Source: Fulvivirga marina
Lineage (GTDB): Bacteria > Bacteroidota > Bacteroidia > Cytophagales > Cyclobacteriaceae
Assembly (NCBI RefSeq): GCF_016775155.1
Contig: NZ_JAEUGD010000067.1
Span: 62,001-126,000, forward strand
Direction of reading: 5' to 3'
DNA length: 64,000 nt
Shown here: positions 38,064-50,400 of the stretch, piece by piece
Layout: every line of letters begins with the position of its first letter
Numbering within the stretch: the first letter of the stretch is position 1
Notes under the pieces: model-generated
What the model saw: only the letters and a program-made list of their open reading frames with translations
Told to the model about the DNA's origin: nothing
The model's database searches: none
Translations under genes and position numbers: made by a program

Positions 38064-38094
38064 TTAAAGTTTAATAGTTGGTTAAAGTTTAATA
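38064..38094. repeat. 13-bp direct repeat in the intergenic region
   Basis: TTAAAGTTTAATA occurs at 38064-38076 and 38082-38094, 18 bp apart. Each copy contains the near-palindrome TTAAA-G-TTTAA. The spacing is not an integral number of helical turns. It might be a regulator site. Confidence 0.35.
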
Positions 38095-38670
38095 CTTAAG
38101 AAAAAATCTAACATCATTGCCTGGCTCTTATCAAATGCTTCTCTTACTTCAAAACACTCATGAGCTTTTGTGAACAGTTCAAAAATGGAGCAGATTACCT
38201 ACGGTTTGATGAATATTTCCTTTAACAAATCTTTTCAATATCCACAAAACAATTTATTAACTGACAATCAGGTACTTACAAATGAATAAGTTTTTATTCT
38301 ATTCAAATTATAGCTAAATGCCGACTAAAACAGATAGAAAACGTTAACCAAAATGCTTTTCATATGTTAAAAATAACGAAGGCTGGGTATTGATTAACCA
38401 TTATGTATAACCTACCTTGATAAAACTCAATTGATTGTTATAAACCACCATTAAACAATATCAGCAGTGAATTGATAAGAAATATGTCCAACAATCAATT
38501 GTAAAAAATTATATCACCAAACATTTGCTTTAGAATTATTATTACATTAATATCATACAATAAATTATAATTAAATGTAATTATAAACACCTTATAATTA
38601 ATTATTTAATAATAAATTATTGATAATAAACAATTAAAATACTTCAACTATCTCATAATCTTTTAAAACC

Positions 38671-39861
38671 ATGTCGCTATCAGTAGAACAACAACAAAAT
38701 TTTAACACCTTCAATAAGAGGCTTGGCTTTGAATCTGAGGTGCCGTCTTCCTTCCCTTCAGAAGTTAAGAATGGAAGATTAATCCTTTCCAAAGACCCAG
38801 CAAAATCTTCGGTACCCCCGAAGTTGATAACAGTGAACAATATCGATGAACTCAAAGCTCTGATCAAAGCTCCATCCGCAGGAAGCAACGGCCAGGTAGA
38901 CTATTTACCGCCACTTAACTTAACGGCAGTAAAATCAAAAAGTGACTTGTCCAAAAGCCAACGACAGCAACTTAAAAGGATGACACTTTCCTATGTAATT
39001 GGTGATTCAGACAAAGTAGGAAGCGATGACAAGGAATTTATCAATAAAACAGCATTTCCATTAACCCTGGCGGCATTTACGGCCGACAATTATACGGTTG
39101 AAAGTGGAAAGGTACTGACCCTGACTGATGGAACAGTTAATAATTTTGGAACCTTAACTGTCGAAGCAGGCGGACAGATCGAAAGCGATGGAACAGCCTA
39201 CCTCAACTGCCAAACCCTGATACAGCAAGGTCAGGTAACCCCTGGTACTTATACTATAAGGTGTGAATTACCAGCAATCGATCCTGCGCAGGCTGAAAAT
39301 GGTGATCCTGGAAATACGCCCACTACCCCAGGCGAAAAAGGCAAAAATGGAGTAAAGTGTTCAAGTCATTGCAAATCCAATCCAACAAATGGATCGCAGG
39401 GTGCTGGTGGCGGAAATGGGGGTAATGGACATGATGGTTTACACGGAGCCCATGGCCCTATACTTTATTGTACGATTAACAATGCCGAAGGAAACATCGT
39501 CATATATGCCGGAGCTCAGGAAGGCCAAAAGGGAGGAGATGGCGGAAATGGTGGAAATGGTGGCCCCGGAGGACCTCCAGGTGACAACCCCGGTCCATGC
39601 ACTAATGCCCAATCCGGATCTCAAGGAAATGGCGGAGATGGCGGAGACGGCGGTAAAGGAGGAAACGGTGGCGATGGATCTCAGGTCTACTTCACCTACG
39701 GCGGCACAGGTACAGTGAGCCCAATGTTTGGTCATACAAATGGAGCCAAAGGCGGCAGTCGTGGCCAAAGGGGTACAGGGTTTGAAGATGGTAAAGATGG
39801 TGAACCAGGAGACAATGGTGATCCGGGCGCACCTCCTGTAATTAAAGCCGTAAGGAATTAA
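38671..39861 (+). CDS. collagen-like Gly-rich protein, first gene of the DUF6603 operon
   Basis: 396 residues. A non-repetitive N-terminal part (1-200), with a strand-rich segment around 145-175 that ends in VNNFGTLTVEAGGQIESDG and looks like a beta-helix turn, leads into a Gly-X-Y-type and GGN/GGD-rich region (about 205-390; for example GGDGGNGGNGGPGGPPGDN). The latter is broken by one beta-like insert (about 270-285). Four cysteines (about 230, 234, 267, 309) could cross-link it. There is no signal peptide. Such repeats normally form fibres or rods. The next gene starts 27 bp later, so it belongs to the operon and may be a structural or stalk component. No function is known to me. Confidence 0.85.
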   Translation: MSLSVEQQQNFNTFNKRLGFESEVPSSFPSEVKNGRLILSKDPAKSSVPPKLITVNNIDELKALIKAPSAGSNGQVDYLPPLNLTAVKSKSDLSKSQRQQLKRMTLSYVIGDSDKVGSDDKEFINKTAFPLTLAAFTADNYTVESGKVLTLTDGTVNNFGTLTVEAGGQIESDGTAYLNCQTLIQQGQVTPGTYTIRCELPAIDPAQAENGDPGNTPTTPGEKGKNGVKCSSHCKSNPTNGSQGAGGGNGGNGHDGLHGAHGPILYCTINNAEGNIVIYAGAQEGQKGGDGGNGGNGGPGGPPGDNPGPCTNAQSGSQGNGGDGGDGGKGGNGGDGSQVYFTYGGTGTVSPMFGHTNGAKGGSRGQRGTGFEDGKDGEPGDNGDPGAPPVIKAVRN

Positions 39862-39888
39862 ACAAAAATACAATCAACTCTCATCCCT

Positions 39889-41478
39889 ATGAAAACCGAA
39901 CTAACCAATCAATTAGAGCAATCCAGTAGTATCAATGAGAAAACACTCCAGGCAGTATTGGTGCAGTTGGCAGCTTCCTCAGCCAGTACAGATTTAGATG
40001 ATCCTACTTTACCCTCTACATGGAAGTTACTTACTACAAAGTCTGTTTTCGCGCTTCCCACAGGCAACATCCAATTTGTACTAGCCTATGGAAACGTAGG
40101 GGATGAGGTAATTGCCTGTCTGTCTATAGGAGTACCCTGGTCCGATTTCATAGGAAACTACACCTCTGGTTTTTTACCGGACAACAAACAATCGCTACCG
40201 GAAGATGTAGCAGGAAAAGCTCCTACTGACGCCACTATCCTAAGCATTTATGTTGCTGCTTACCCTTTATTGAGGTCTCCCCTATGGGAAGCCCTTTCCT
40301 TTTTAAATAACCCGGGCGTACAAGGTAAACCGCTTTACATTACAGGTATCGGCTTGGGAGGACCTTTGGCACAGATTGCAGCACTGGATCTCAGGCCCGG
40401 GAATAAAGGTCCCGACCAACAAGACCCTCCACAGTTAACTCAGCCACCGTCATATGTCTTCAGCACTGGAAACTTCGCAAGCACTGCTTTCCAGCAATAC
40501 TACAACGGTAAAGTTCAGAATGCTTATAACCTGAGAGCCGGTTCTCAAGCATTGCATGTCGATCAATTTCCTGATCAACCCTCTACAGGTGCAGGGTTTG
40601 CACCACTTGGCAATGAAACCTTCTTGCCTGCATCGATCCCTAAACCATATTACACACCTTGGGAGGTGCGAGACTCCAGTTTTTACCTGAAAGCAATAAG
40701 CGGGAAATCCCCCACTTACCCTCCATCCCCTACTATCATACCAAACCCACCTCAAGGCTTTAGTCAATCCCTGGCTTTTAACCTGGGCAAATTTCTAGCT
40801 TTAACCTATATACAGGCGCAAGAACCAGGCAACCCGACGCCACAGGAAATGAAGAAAATCATTGATTATGGAGATAGCAAGGTAATAGCGGCTATCTTCA
40901 GTACATCTAATAGTTTGACAGTAGCATTTAGGGGCAGCATCACTTATGAAGAATTTCTAATGATGGATACCAACAGCGCCACATCCCGAACACCTTATAA
41001 TGAAATCATTACTTCCGGAGCTAATGAAGTTTATTATGCCAATAGTCAGGCAATCGGCGAACAAATAAAACAGGTGGTACAGGAACTTATAGGAGACAAA
41101 AAGCTATATGTGATTGGTCATGGCTTTGGTGGTGCACTTGCCAACATAATGGCGGCTGACTTCACCTTCAATACTAAACCAGCCATCCCCTTTGATGCCA
41201 TTTATACGTTTGGTGCCAGCTATTTTGCCGGTATCAACATGGCTAATCGGTTCAACGAAAGCCTTGGCAACATCAGCTATCAGATCCTTCGCCCAGATGA
41301 CCAAATTGCCACTGCATTAAAGACGCTACCTTTCTGGAATCCCGTAAATAATATTGTCGCTTTACTTGGCTCATTAGACGTTCCCGATGACACCAGTCAT
41401 GCCCTTAGTGCATATCTAAGTTTACTTGACCCCAGCAGGGTCATCTCATCATCTCAACACGCCACTTCTACCAACTAA
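39889..41478 (+). CDS. duplicated class-3-lipase-like protein, both nucleophile Ser replaced by Gly
   Basis: 529 residues with two lipase-like halves. The first half has the strand-turn-helix LYITGIGLGGPLAQIAALDL (nucleophile position Gly155). The second has VAFRGS followed by KLYVIGHGFGGALANIMAAD (nucleophile position Gly412). In class-3 lipases these motifs read GxSxG. Losing Ser in both halves argues that the protein is a binding or structural derivative, or uses another residue. There is no signal peptide. It lies 27 bp after the collagen-like gene and 11 bp before the giant gene. Confidence 0.82.
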   Translation: MKTELTNQLEQSSSINEKTLQAVLVQLAASSASTDLDDPTLPSTWKLLTTKSVFALPTGNIQFVLAYGNVGDEVIACLSIGVPWSDFIGNYTSGFLPDNKQSLPEDVAGKAPTDATILSIYVAAYPLLRSPLWEALSFLNNPGVQGKPLYITGIGLGGPLAQIAALDLRPGNKGPDQQDPPQLTQPPSYVFSTGNFASTAFQQYYNGKVQNAYNLRAGSQALHVDQFPDQPSTGAGFAPLGNETFLPASIPKPYYTPWEVRDSSFYLKAISGKSPTYPPSPTIIPNPPQGFSQSLAFNLGKFLALTYIQAQEPGNPTPQEMKKIIDYGDSKVIAAIFSTSNSLTVAFRGSITYEEFLMMDTNSATSRTPYNEIITSGANEVYYANSQAIGEQIKQVVQELIGDKKLYVIGHGFGGALANIMAADFTFNTKPAIPFDAIYTFGASYFAGINMANRFNESLGNISYQILRPDDQIATALKTLPFWNPVNNIVALLGSLDVPDDTSHALSAYLSLLDPSRVISSSQHATSTN

Positions 41479-41489
41479 ACCAACGCCAC

Positions 41490-44400
41490 GTGGAAACTCT
41501 AACCATCCCTACCCTTGAAGAAGATGTAACTGTACTCCAATCTACCGACTCAAACTTTTCCGGGCTAGACCCAATACTTGGTAGTTTAGGAGTATTAGTG
41601 GGACTTCTTAAAAAAAATGAAGATGATTCTTACTCGTTGATCCCAGAATGGTTCACCAACCCATATGTTAATACAAAAGCAGGGATCGTTAAGAATCCGG
41701 CTGAGTTTAACACCCTGTTTGAAGAACTACTTGGGAAAATCGGAGGAAATGCCTTTGGTATACCCGTCCAGAACCCTGCTCTTTTAGGTAATTGGTTCCC
41801 TATCAAATACCAAAAAGACGGCAAAGATGTCAATACAGGTGTATACGCTGTAACTTATCAGACAGGAAGCAGTACGGTGATGGGTGTCGGTGTTTATCAC
41901 GCCTGGGAATTTGGTACCCCACCAAGCTTACAATCAGCCGTCTGGGGTTTGGTACCTTTCGTAGCTATTGATGCCGAAGACACTAATAACCCTATTAAAA
42001 TGACCTTTGTAACAGAAGGTTTTCCGATCGTTTTCGGTGCAGCAGTAAATGGCCCTGACCCATCCTCTCCTATAGTTGATATCAATGGTATTCAGTTTAA
42101 TGGTGTTAAAGTCAATGCCAATATTGACCTCGCAAAAGAAATAGCAAGAAAACCTCCATTCGAGTTAGGCATAGAAATCATTGGCTTACAGTTAGCTGGT
42201 GAAGACAAGCCTTCCAATCGGTCGCTATCCGACCTGAAGGCTATAACGGTAGAAAAGATCATGAATACCGCCTCCAGCCTTTTTGTGGGTGGACTAAGCA
42301 AAGTATTCCCTGAACTTAGCGATAACATTCAGTACTTCCCTCCTCTTTTTGGCTTAAGCTCACAGGTACCCAAGGCAGCTGGTACGCCGAATGCCAAACT
42401 GCCCATATTGGAGTGGTATGAGTTATTCAATGCAGCCAAAGACAATAACGCGGAAACGATTTTCCTTAACTGGTTCAATGCTATTGCCGCTGACAACAAC
42501 ACCCTGAAGACCTGGCTTTCATGCCTTTCAGGCTTCCTTAAAAAAGAAGTGAGTATCTCGGGAAGTGGCTCACGTACTTCCCCATTCCTGATTTCTCTTT
42601 TGGATGTTAGCAACATTGGCACCTTAAGCCTCTCCATGGGAACCGAGGTGGTTGGGAAAAGCACCCGGGTGCTATATCCGGGTATGGCATTTTCAGGATC
42701 ACCTATTGAATTTGGCACCTCCGGGATCGTTTTCACTATGCAGGCCGAAAGCGAACTGGCAAGGTTTCAGATCACCGGAGACTCCATTGGCCTCTCTCCT
42801 ACCATCAACTTTGCCTCAAAATTCAGTCTTCAAAACAAGACAGCGTCTCAACCTCTGGCTGAATTTAATCTTGATAGTAAGGAGTATTCCATTGGCTCCC
42901 TCGAAGGAGGTATGTCACTGGGAACAGATGCGAGCATGATGCCCTGGTTTGGTCTTAATGCAGTGACCATAGGAAGTACGCACTACGACACATTGAACCT
43001 GCTCTCACCAGGGCAATTGGCCAATGCAGGTGCTGCTGCCCTAAGCGAAGGCTTGCAAAGCCTCCTGGACTTCGGCACCGACAACAAAAACCTTTCGGAG
43101 AGTATTGGGGCGATTATCGGGCTACAGGCTCCTTCATCAGCAGGAACAAACTGGCCTGGCGATCTGGTACCGCCGTTCTCTCCCACGGGAATGGTTACCT
43201 CGATCACCAACCCGATTGGTTCCTGGGCCAGTTACTATACCAACATACTCTCCTACCAACAACAGATCTCAGGAAAAGAGGCTTTCTATTACGTAGTAGA
43301 ATCATTTGCTCAACTGTTGCAAGCCTCCACGGAATCGTTACCCATTAGCATCTCAGGATCAGGAACTCAGCAAGACCCCTGGAAAGCAGGAATATCTATA
43401 AAAGATCAGACTTTACCGGCCTATCTCGTCTGTTATCAGGAGAATACTACAGATTACATCAATCTGAATCTGGGGCTTGAACTTGCTCCTGAACTTACGA
43501 TAAAAGGCACGGACATCGTAGCCTCTCTTTCCCTGGATGCTGCCACCATTCAGCTGCCCAAAGATGGAAACCTGAGTAACACCACAGCCAATTGGCTCTC
43601 CGGAGTAGCGGCACGCCTCACCCTGCCAAACGGTTTTGAAACACCGGCCATAGGCGGTATGCAGGTAAAGGTTGACACCTCTCAACTATCTGCTACCTGG
43701 GACCAGACCGATGGCTGGTCGTGGTCTATGCTGGTCAAGGGGCCTACTCTGGTGGTAGATGGTACACCCACAGCCTTGGGTACTGACCTGAATTTTGACG
43801 ATCAATCTACACTTCAGGATCTGGTAAAACAAAGTGCTTCAACTTTCGGTCCCTTCCTGGTATCAGCATTAGGTACCATGCTTGTCCGTACTCAGTCTAA
43901 AGCGGGTCTCTTTGTGGCGGGTGCCATGGGACTGGTCAAAGACCTGTCCACCGCTCCGGCATTCCCGAAAAGCGGCCTTTCCTGGTCAGGGTTTGAGCTT
44001 TACCCATTCACAAGTTTCGATGATCCCTGGGCGGATTTTAACAAACAGATAAACCAACTATTTAATACTGATGTAAAGGGTAAAAGCGTACTTGGTTTGC
44101 TGGCCTATACCATGTCAGGGACTGAAGACGCGCCGGCCATTACGGGTAGCGGCACATTCTCTGATCCCTGGATCACCCCCATTCCGTTTGGTTTTAACTT
44201 ACCGGTATGGTACAACACAGATAAACAAAACCTCGGACTGGGTTTTGGCCGCCAGGACGTATTCAATTACCCCAGCACTGGCACCGCACAAATAGCATTT
44301 AACCTGGAGCAGAGGCTAAACCTGGTCGAGTATTCTACTCAGGATCAAAAAATAGAATTTATCGATGATGTTCCTTCATTGAGTTTCATCGGCACACTTT

Positions 44401-47400
44401 TCAAGCCTAATGCCAAACTCGTTGATCTTGGAAGTATCGGTAGCATAGATAAAATTATGCTGGGACTAACCCTGTCATTATACAACGGTCAGGTCAAGGT
44501 TCAGCCAGTAATAACTTTGGTCAATGCTCAACTTAGTACGGACTTTCAGTCTGACCTGGTAACACTGGAGCAATTCCTGAGTGATAGCTTTGCATCTAAC
44601 CTTCAGTCTGCATTTTTAGCGTTACTCAATGGTGCGCTACAGGTAGCCACAGACGTGGAAGCGGTAACCAGCAATAGTGGATTCCAAACTACATATAGCC
44701 TGCTACAATTAATTGGGCTCACCATGGCCCGGGCCAATGACCAGGCACCGTATGGCATCAATACCAATGGCTGGAATGCGATGCTGGCTAACCCGGACAC
44801 TTACTTGGAAAACCAGTTCGAATCCCTGCTTTTGGACCCCTACCACAGAAGTGAACTATTTAACTTCTTGCAGCAAGTTACCGGCATTACTATTCCAGGC
44901 CTGCCCGAACCTGCTCTGCAATTCCTCTCCGCAATCAATATCTGCGGACCTGCAAGTCAGGGGTATCCGTTATTGCCCGGGGCCGTGCTTGAAGTATTCA
45001 CCAATCCGGTACAAGGACTTACGTCCAGATTTGAGGCTTTCTTTACTGACAAAGAGGCCGTAAAAACTCTGGCGGCTCAAATAGCTTCCAATTTACCTCC
45101 AGAGGATTATGGCCCACTCACTTTCAGCACCACAGCCAATGGAGTAATTTCCTTAGGTATCTTACCAAAAAATGTGATCAATCTGGGAGGATTTGTAAAC
45201 CTGTATGGCAATGTTCAGCTGAACATCAGTGATGAAACCCTTACATTCACTGGAGATATTTATATACCGAAAGTAGGCTTGACACTGGCATCATCACTCG
45301 GACTGCGAATGACGGATGGCACTTTACAAACTCCCGACTTTGCCGTACAGCTTATTTGGGGAGATGGACTAAAACCTGCTGCCAGCCCGCTAGACATTTA
45401 TCCTTTCGAAGCCTCTGCCTTCGTAGATCAGGTGTCGGAACTGGCCCCCGCATATACCTTAAACATCCTGCTCAATGCCATATTCGAAGAAGAGCTTCTT
45501 GGAAAATATGAATTCGTACAGAAGATCTTCGAAGGCCTGGGCATAGGTAAAGATGAAGATGGTATCTGGCGTATGCCATCCCTAATGGGTATTTTGTCAG
45601 ACCCATTGGGCTGGATACTTTCAGAAGAAGTACTGGGTACTACCGACGGAAAGTTCAGTGTAGCTAAGCTGATCGCCCTGCTGGGTAATCTTCCTGAGGT
45701 TAAGTACAACAATATACAAGTCTCACCTATCCCTGGCAAGGGAATGGAATTAACCGGCCTGCCTTATGGGTTCAAAGTAGGCATGAACGGAGAAAACAAC
45801 CTGGCTACCTTCGACTTTGGCGTAGACACCATCTCTATTGTCAGCAATGAGGCAGCCATTAAAAACCTGAAATTTGGGGTAAGCCTCAATCAGGACTATC
45901 AACCCGCTTTTTCAGGTGGAATGGATGTTGAGGCTACCATATCATCACTTCAGGATGGATTTTTCGTTCATGTGGCTTATGACAAACAGTTCCAGCTCAG
46001 CATTTCGCAAGGTACACCTGCTCAACCAACAGGTCTGGGAGTACAACTGCTGCCCTTCCAGGGGTGGGGTACGCTGGCCGGGCAAGCCCTGGCTACCGGA
46101 TCTGCGGTAGTGATCAACGATGTGGTTCCGAAATTAATGAACTACCTGCTGACCAAGTACCCGGCAGACACAACCGATGTTGGCAAGTTCCTGGCAGCCA
46201 TGGATGGATTTGCCACCAAAACAGATGTAAAAGACCTCGTCACCAACATTATCAATGCCTTTTCTCAGGCACTCAGCGAGGGAAAAAGTGGAGACGAGCT
46301 CCTTCAGCAATTAGAAAGTGTCGCTTTTACCTGGGTGAAACAACGTTTCTCGACAGCAAATGCCAACGACACGGCCACGGCTATTGTAGACCTCTTGAAA
46401 CTGGCGTTACCCGAAGATTCTCTGTCTGTCATCGGAGGACAGATCCAGTACATTCCAAGCGACAATTTGCCATTCAAACTGCTTGCTGGATTAGATTCTA
46501 CCAATTCGATTGGTTTATGGGCCGGCGTAGAGCTGCCGGACATGAAGCTGCTTAAAATGGAGATTGCCCCGACAGGTGTAGCCTACAATTTGGATAACAG
46601 CAATTTCGATATCTCCTTCGGGCTCGACATGGTAGTGCCTATTGAAAACCTCAATGGTCCCGGCCTGAGCATCAGCTTTAACAATGGCCAGTTCAATCTC
46701 AGCTTCGACCCATTGGCAGACCCTAACCAACTGGGCACTCCGTCTTATCTGAATGTGGAATTACTTCCAAGCTTTTTTGGAGGCGGTGATGTGGGTGACA
46801 AAGTTTCCACATGGACACTCAATGTTATCAAGGATGTATTGCCTCGCTATGTTTCCCTGCTGGTGCTTAATCAGGACCAGGTAAAAGCATGGTTACAGGC
46901 TCCACTGATCAAATCCTCTACCATTAGCCCGGCAGTACTGCTTGAAGCTACTCAGGTAGTCGAATATAACAAGAATCAGGATGTTTATGTCCTCAACTCA
47001 TTTGATGAGCTGGCGAAGCTAACACCCAAAGAGTTTTTAGGAAACTTCCTGTTTACCCTACTCGAAAATCAATGGACTTTACTCACCTTTAGTAAAGAAG
47101 GCAAAATTATTATAGGTCCCAAAACCAATGTAGAAGGCTTCTATGGTTTACTGGTACAGGCTCCCAACCTATCGATTTCGGCTATTCCAAACCTGGTTTT
47201 TCAACTGGGAGCAAAAAACACCGATTGGATCACCAATAGTTCGGACGGAACCGCAAAATTTGGAGGCCCGGGAATCGGGTTCTATGTTCCGATTGCAAAA
47301 ACAGAAAGTGATACATACACTGTAGACTTTACCCATTTCAACCTGGTACTAAACAATGTCGGGTTTGATATAATAGGCAAAAACGGACAACCCATTGTGG

Positions 47401-50400
47401 ATTTGAGCCGGTTTAAACTTGGAGCGGTAGATCCCCGTGCTTTATTTGACCTTCAGTTTAAAGGCAATGACCCTATACAAATTAGTTTTGGAGCAGGTCT
47501 TACACTGGATGACATGGGACTATCCTTATCCCCCAAAACTATCTCTGAAGGAGGCGGTAACAACCCGATAGCCAAAAATGTCCTAGGATCAGGAGAATCG
47601 AATGATGACAATAAAACAACGGACCCTCGATTCTCTGTAGATGTTGGCTACGTTGACAAACTCTGGGTAAATCTCCGCAGCAATACCGGAAACGGCCATG
47701 AGGTGATCATTCCTGTACAAAGAAGCTTTGGCCCCTTGTACATTGAAAACATTGGCCTTGGATGGGAAGGTGACAAAACACCGCCATTACTTGACTTCAT
47801 AAGTTCAGGAAGTTTCGAACTGGCTGGCTTCAAGGCGGCACTGCAGGGCTTGCGCGTAGGCATGCCGGTTACCGCACCTACCGATTGGAGTAAATACACC
47901 ATCGATCTGGATGGTTTTGCTATAGATTACACCGGTGGTATCACTATCAACGCCGGCTTCCTGAAAAGTGAAACCAATGATATTGTAGAGTATACTGGTG
48001 TTGCCATCCTCTCGGCCAAAAAATTCTCACTTGGAGCCTTAGGGTCTTACGCCCAGATAACGCTAAAAGATAAAAGTACTGCAACCTCCATGTTTATTTT
48101 CGGAGTGCTTAATGCGCCACTGGGAGGTATTCCTGCATTTTTCATCGAAGGCATTGCCGCCGGGTTTGCCTACAACCGGAGCCTGGATATTCCAGGCATC
48201 GAAAATGTAGCCAGCTTCCCACTGGTCAAAGGGGTAGCAGACGGTTCCTTTACCGAAGGAGAAGATCCAATGGGTGCTCTGATCAAGCTGAATGATGTCA
48301 TTCGTCCAAAAGTAGGGCAATACTGGTTTGCCGCAGGCCTTAAATTCTCCTCGTTCCAGCTATTGGAGACCACAGCCCTGCTTTTCCTCAGCTTTGGTAA
48401 AGATTTCGAATTCAACCTATTGGGAGTCTCCACGGCAACGCTTCCTCCCAAGGTCGGTCCTGATCTGGCCCTGGCCTACATGGAGCTAGCCATTAAAGTC
48501 ACTGTCAGTCCGGCAGCAGGGTACGTTTCAGCAGAAGCTCAATTGACGCCAAATTCATTTGTTCTGGCCAAGGACGTTAAATTAACCGGAGGATTTGCCT
48601 TCTATTTATGGTTTAAAGACATCCCTCTTAAGGATGGCGGAATGATACCCGCCGGAGATTTTGTAGTCACCTTGGGAGGTTATCACCCTGCATTCCAGAA
48701 GCCCGGTTACTACCCAGACGTTCCCCGCCTGGGCATCAGCTGGAAATTAAATTTCTCAGTAGGAAAAGTGTCTATAACCGGCGGTGCATATTTTGCTATC
48801 TGCCCTACCGCAATCATGTCAGGAGGCTATTTGAAAATAGCTTTCGATGCAGGCCCGCTCATTGCAGGTCTGGATGCTTATGCAAACTTCCTGATCGAAT
48901 GGGAACCGTTCTATTTCAATGTAGGCATCGGAGTAACCGTATACGCAGGCTTCCAGGCCACCATTGCCGGGGTTTCTATCAGGCTCGTAGCTAAACTCGG
49001 ATGTACACTCGAGCTGCAGGGTCCTCCGGTATTCGGCAGAGTGGAAGTAGACTGGTTCGTGATCAGTTTCTCCATTCCTATTGGCAATCAGGAAAACCAC
49101 CCCAGCACAGCAAGTCTGGATTGGTCAGGGTTTGAAGCTTCCTTCCTACCCGCAAGTACCTCCTCAGGAGGCACCGCCAAAGCAAGCACCAACATAATCA
49201 TGCTCGCAGATGGAAACGGACAGCAGAAGAATCAGCAGGTGGTAAAATGGACGGCACAAAAAGGATTGGAACAAGACAGTAACGATGGGGATGAGGGTAC
49301 AAATAAGGATGAATGGGTATTAAATCCAGTGCCCTGGATGCTCACTGTAGAATCAGCCATCCCGAGTAGCATGGTTACAGTATCCAGCTCGGACACTTCC
49401 TTACAGGGTAGTGACCAGATTGGCGTAAGGCCAATGGGGAAAGAAGATAAGCTGAAATCCCCTATGACCATTAAACTTACTGATACTTCCGGAACAGAAA
49501 TAAACCTCAAAGAACGTAACATAAGCCTTTCGGCTAACAATAACGGTGCTCCATCCGCCTTATGGTCACGATCAGAACTGGACAGGGAAGTTGCCCCCGA
49601 CCCTGATACCATGCTCATTTCTAATGTGCTGTTCGGGTTAGTACTCGATGCCAGTCAGTATGTGTACTCAGGAGTTGTTCCCGAATTTCCGATAGAGAAC
49701 CTGGCTTATGTTATAGGTGATACCAAACGACTTTCGTTTGATTATACGCCCAAATATCCGGCTTCGGAACTTTATCCGGCTACCGACCAGCAAAAAGCCT
49801 TTACCATGATCAAACAGTCAATCATGGATGAGACGGTTATTGCTATCAGAAATGATATTTATAGCGCGCTTCAGGCTTCAGCCATCAATGCTCCGCTAAG
49901 TCCTAACCTTACGGTAATGGCATCATCGGTCAACCTTATCCTACAAGACTTCCCTGTACTTGCCAGAATAGGGATCTATCAGAATAATGGTATAGTAGAG
50001 CCAGGCCAGACTATGAAGCTACAAAGTTCTCCACAGTCTTTGGCCGCGAAACCGACTCTTATTCACGAACCACAACTGGTGGCACAATTACAGTCTTACA
50101 AGACCACCAGTAAGGATGCCCCGGAAACAACTCACTTGCCCAAATTGGCCCGAAAAGCAAAAGGACAATGGAAAACAGTCAACAAAATTACAAACAAGAG
50201 TTACCTGGCTTCACTTGTCGACTTTGTTAGTACTAAAAGCAAGACATTATATGACGGCACTACATTGGTATGGAAAACTGATCCTAAACTAGCGCTTGAC
50301 CTGGAGCTTCAGGGAAACCTGCCTAGTCTAATCGCCAGTTTTGATGAATATGGCAGTCTGCTAAGCTTTAACCATTTCAGCGGGTCCGAAACTTTTGATC

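Larger units (their letters stand above)
37843..38670. promoter_or_regulatory. 828-bp AT-rich divergent intergenic region
   Basis: It separates the minus-strand membrane-protein gene from the plus-strand seven-gene operon and must hold promoters for both. No gene is visible. It contains two adjacent palindromes (37970-38009), a 13-bp direct repeat (38064-38094) and an extremely AT-rich stretch just before the operon start (about 38500-38660). Confidence 0.6.

Noticed and set aside
39439-39873. Minus-strand frame opposite the collagen-like gene
   Set aside because: The repeated Gly codons of the real gene create a long open antisense frame with biased composition.
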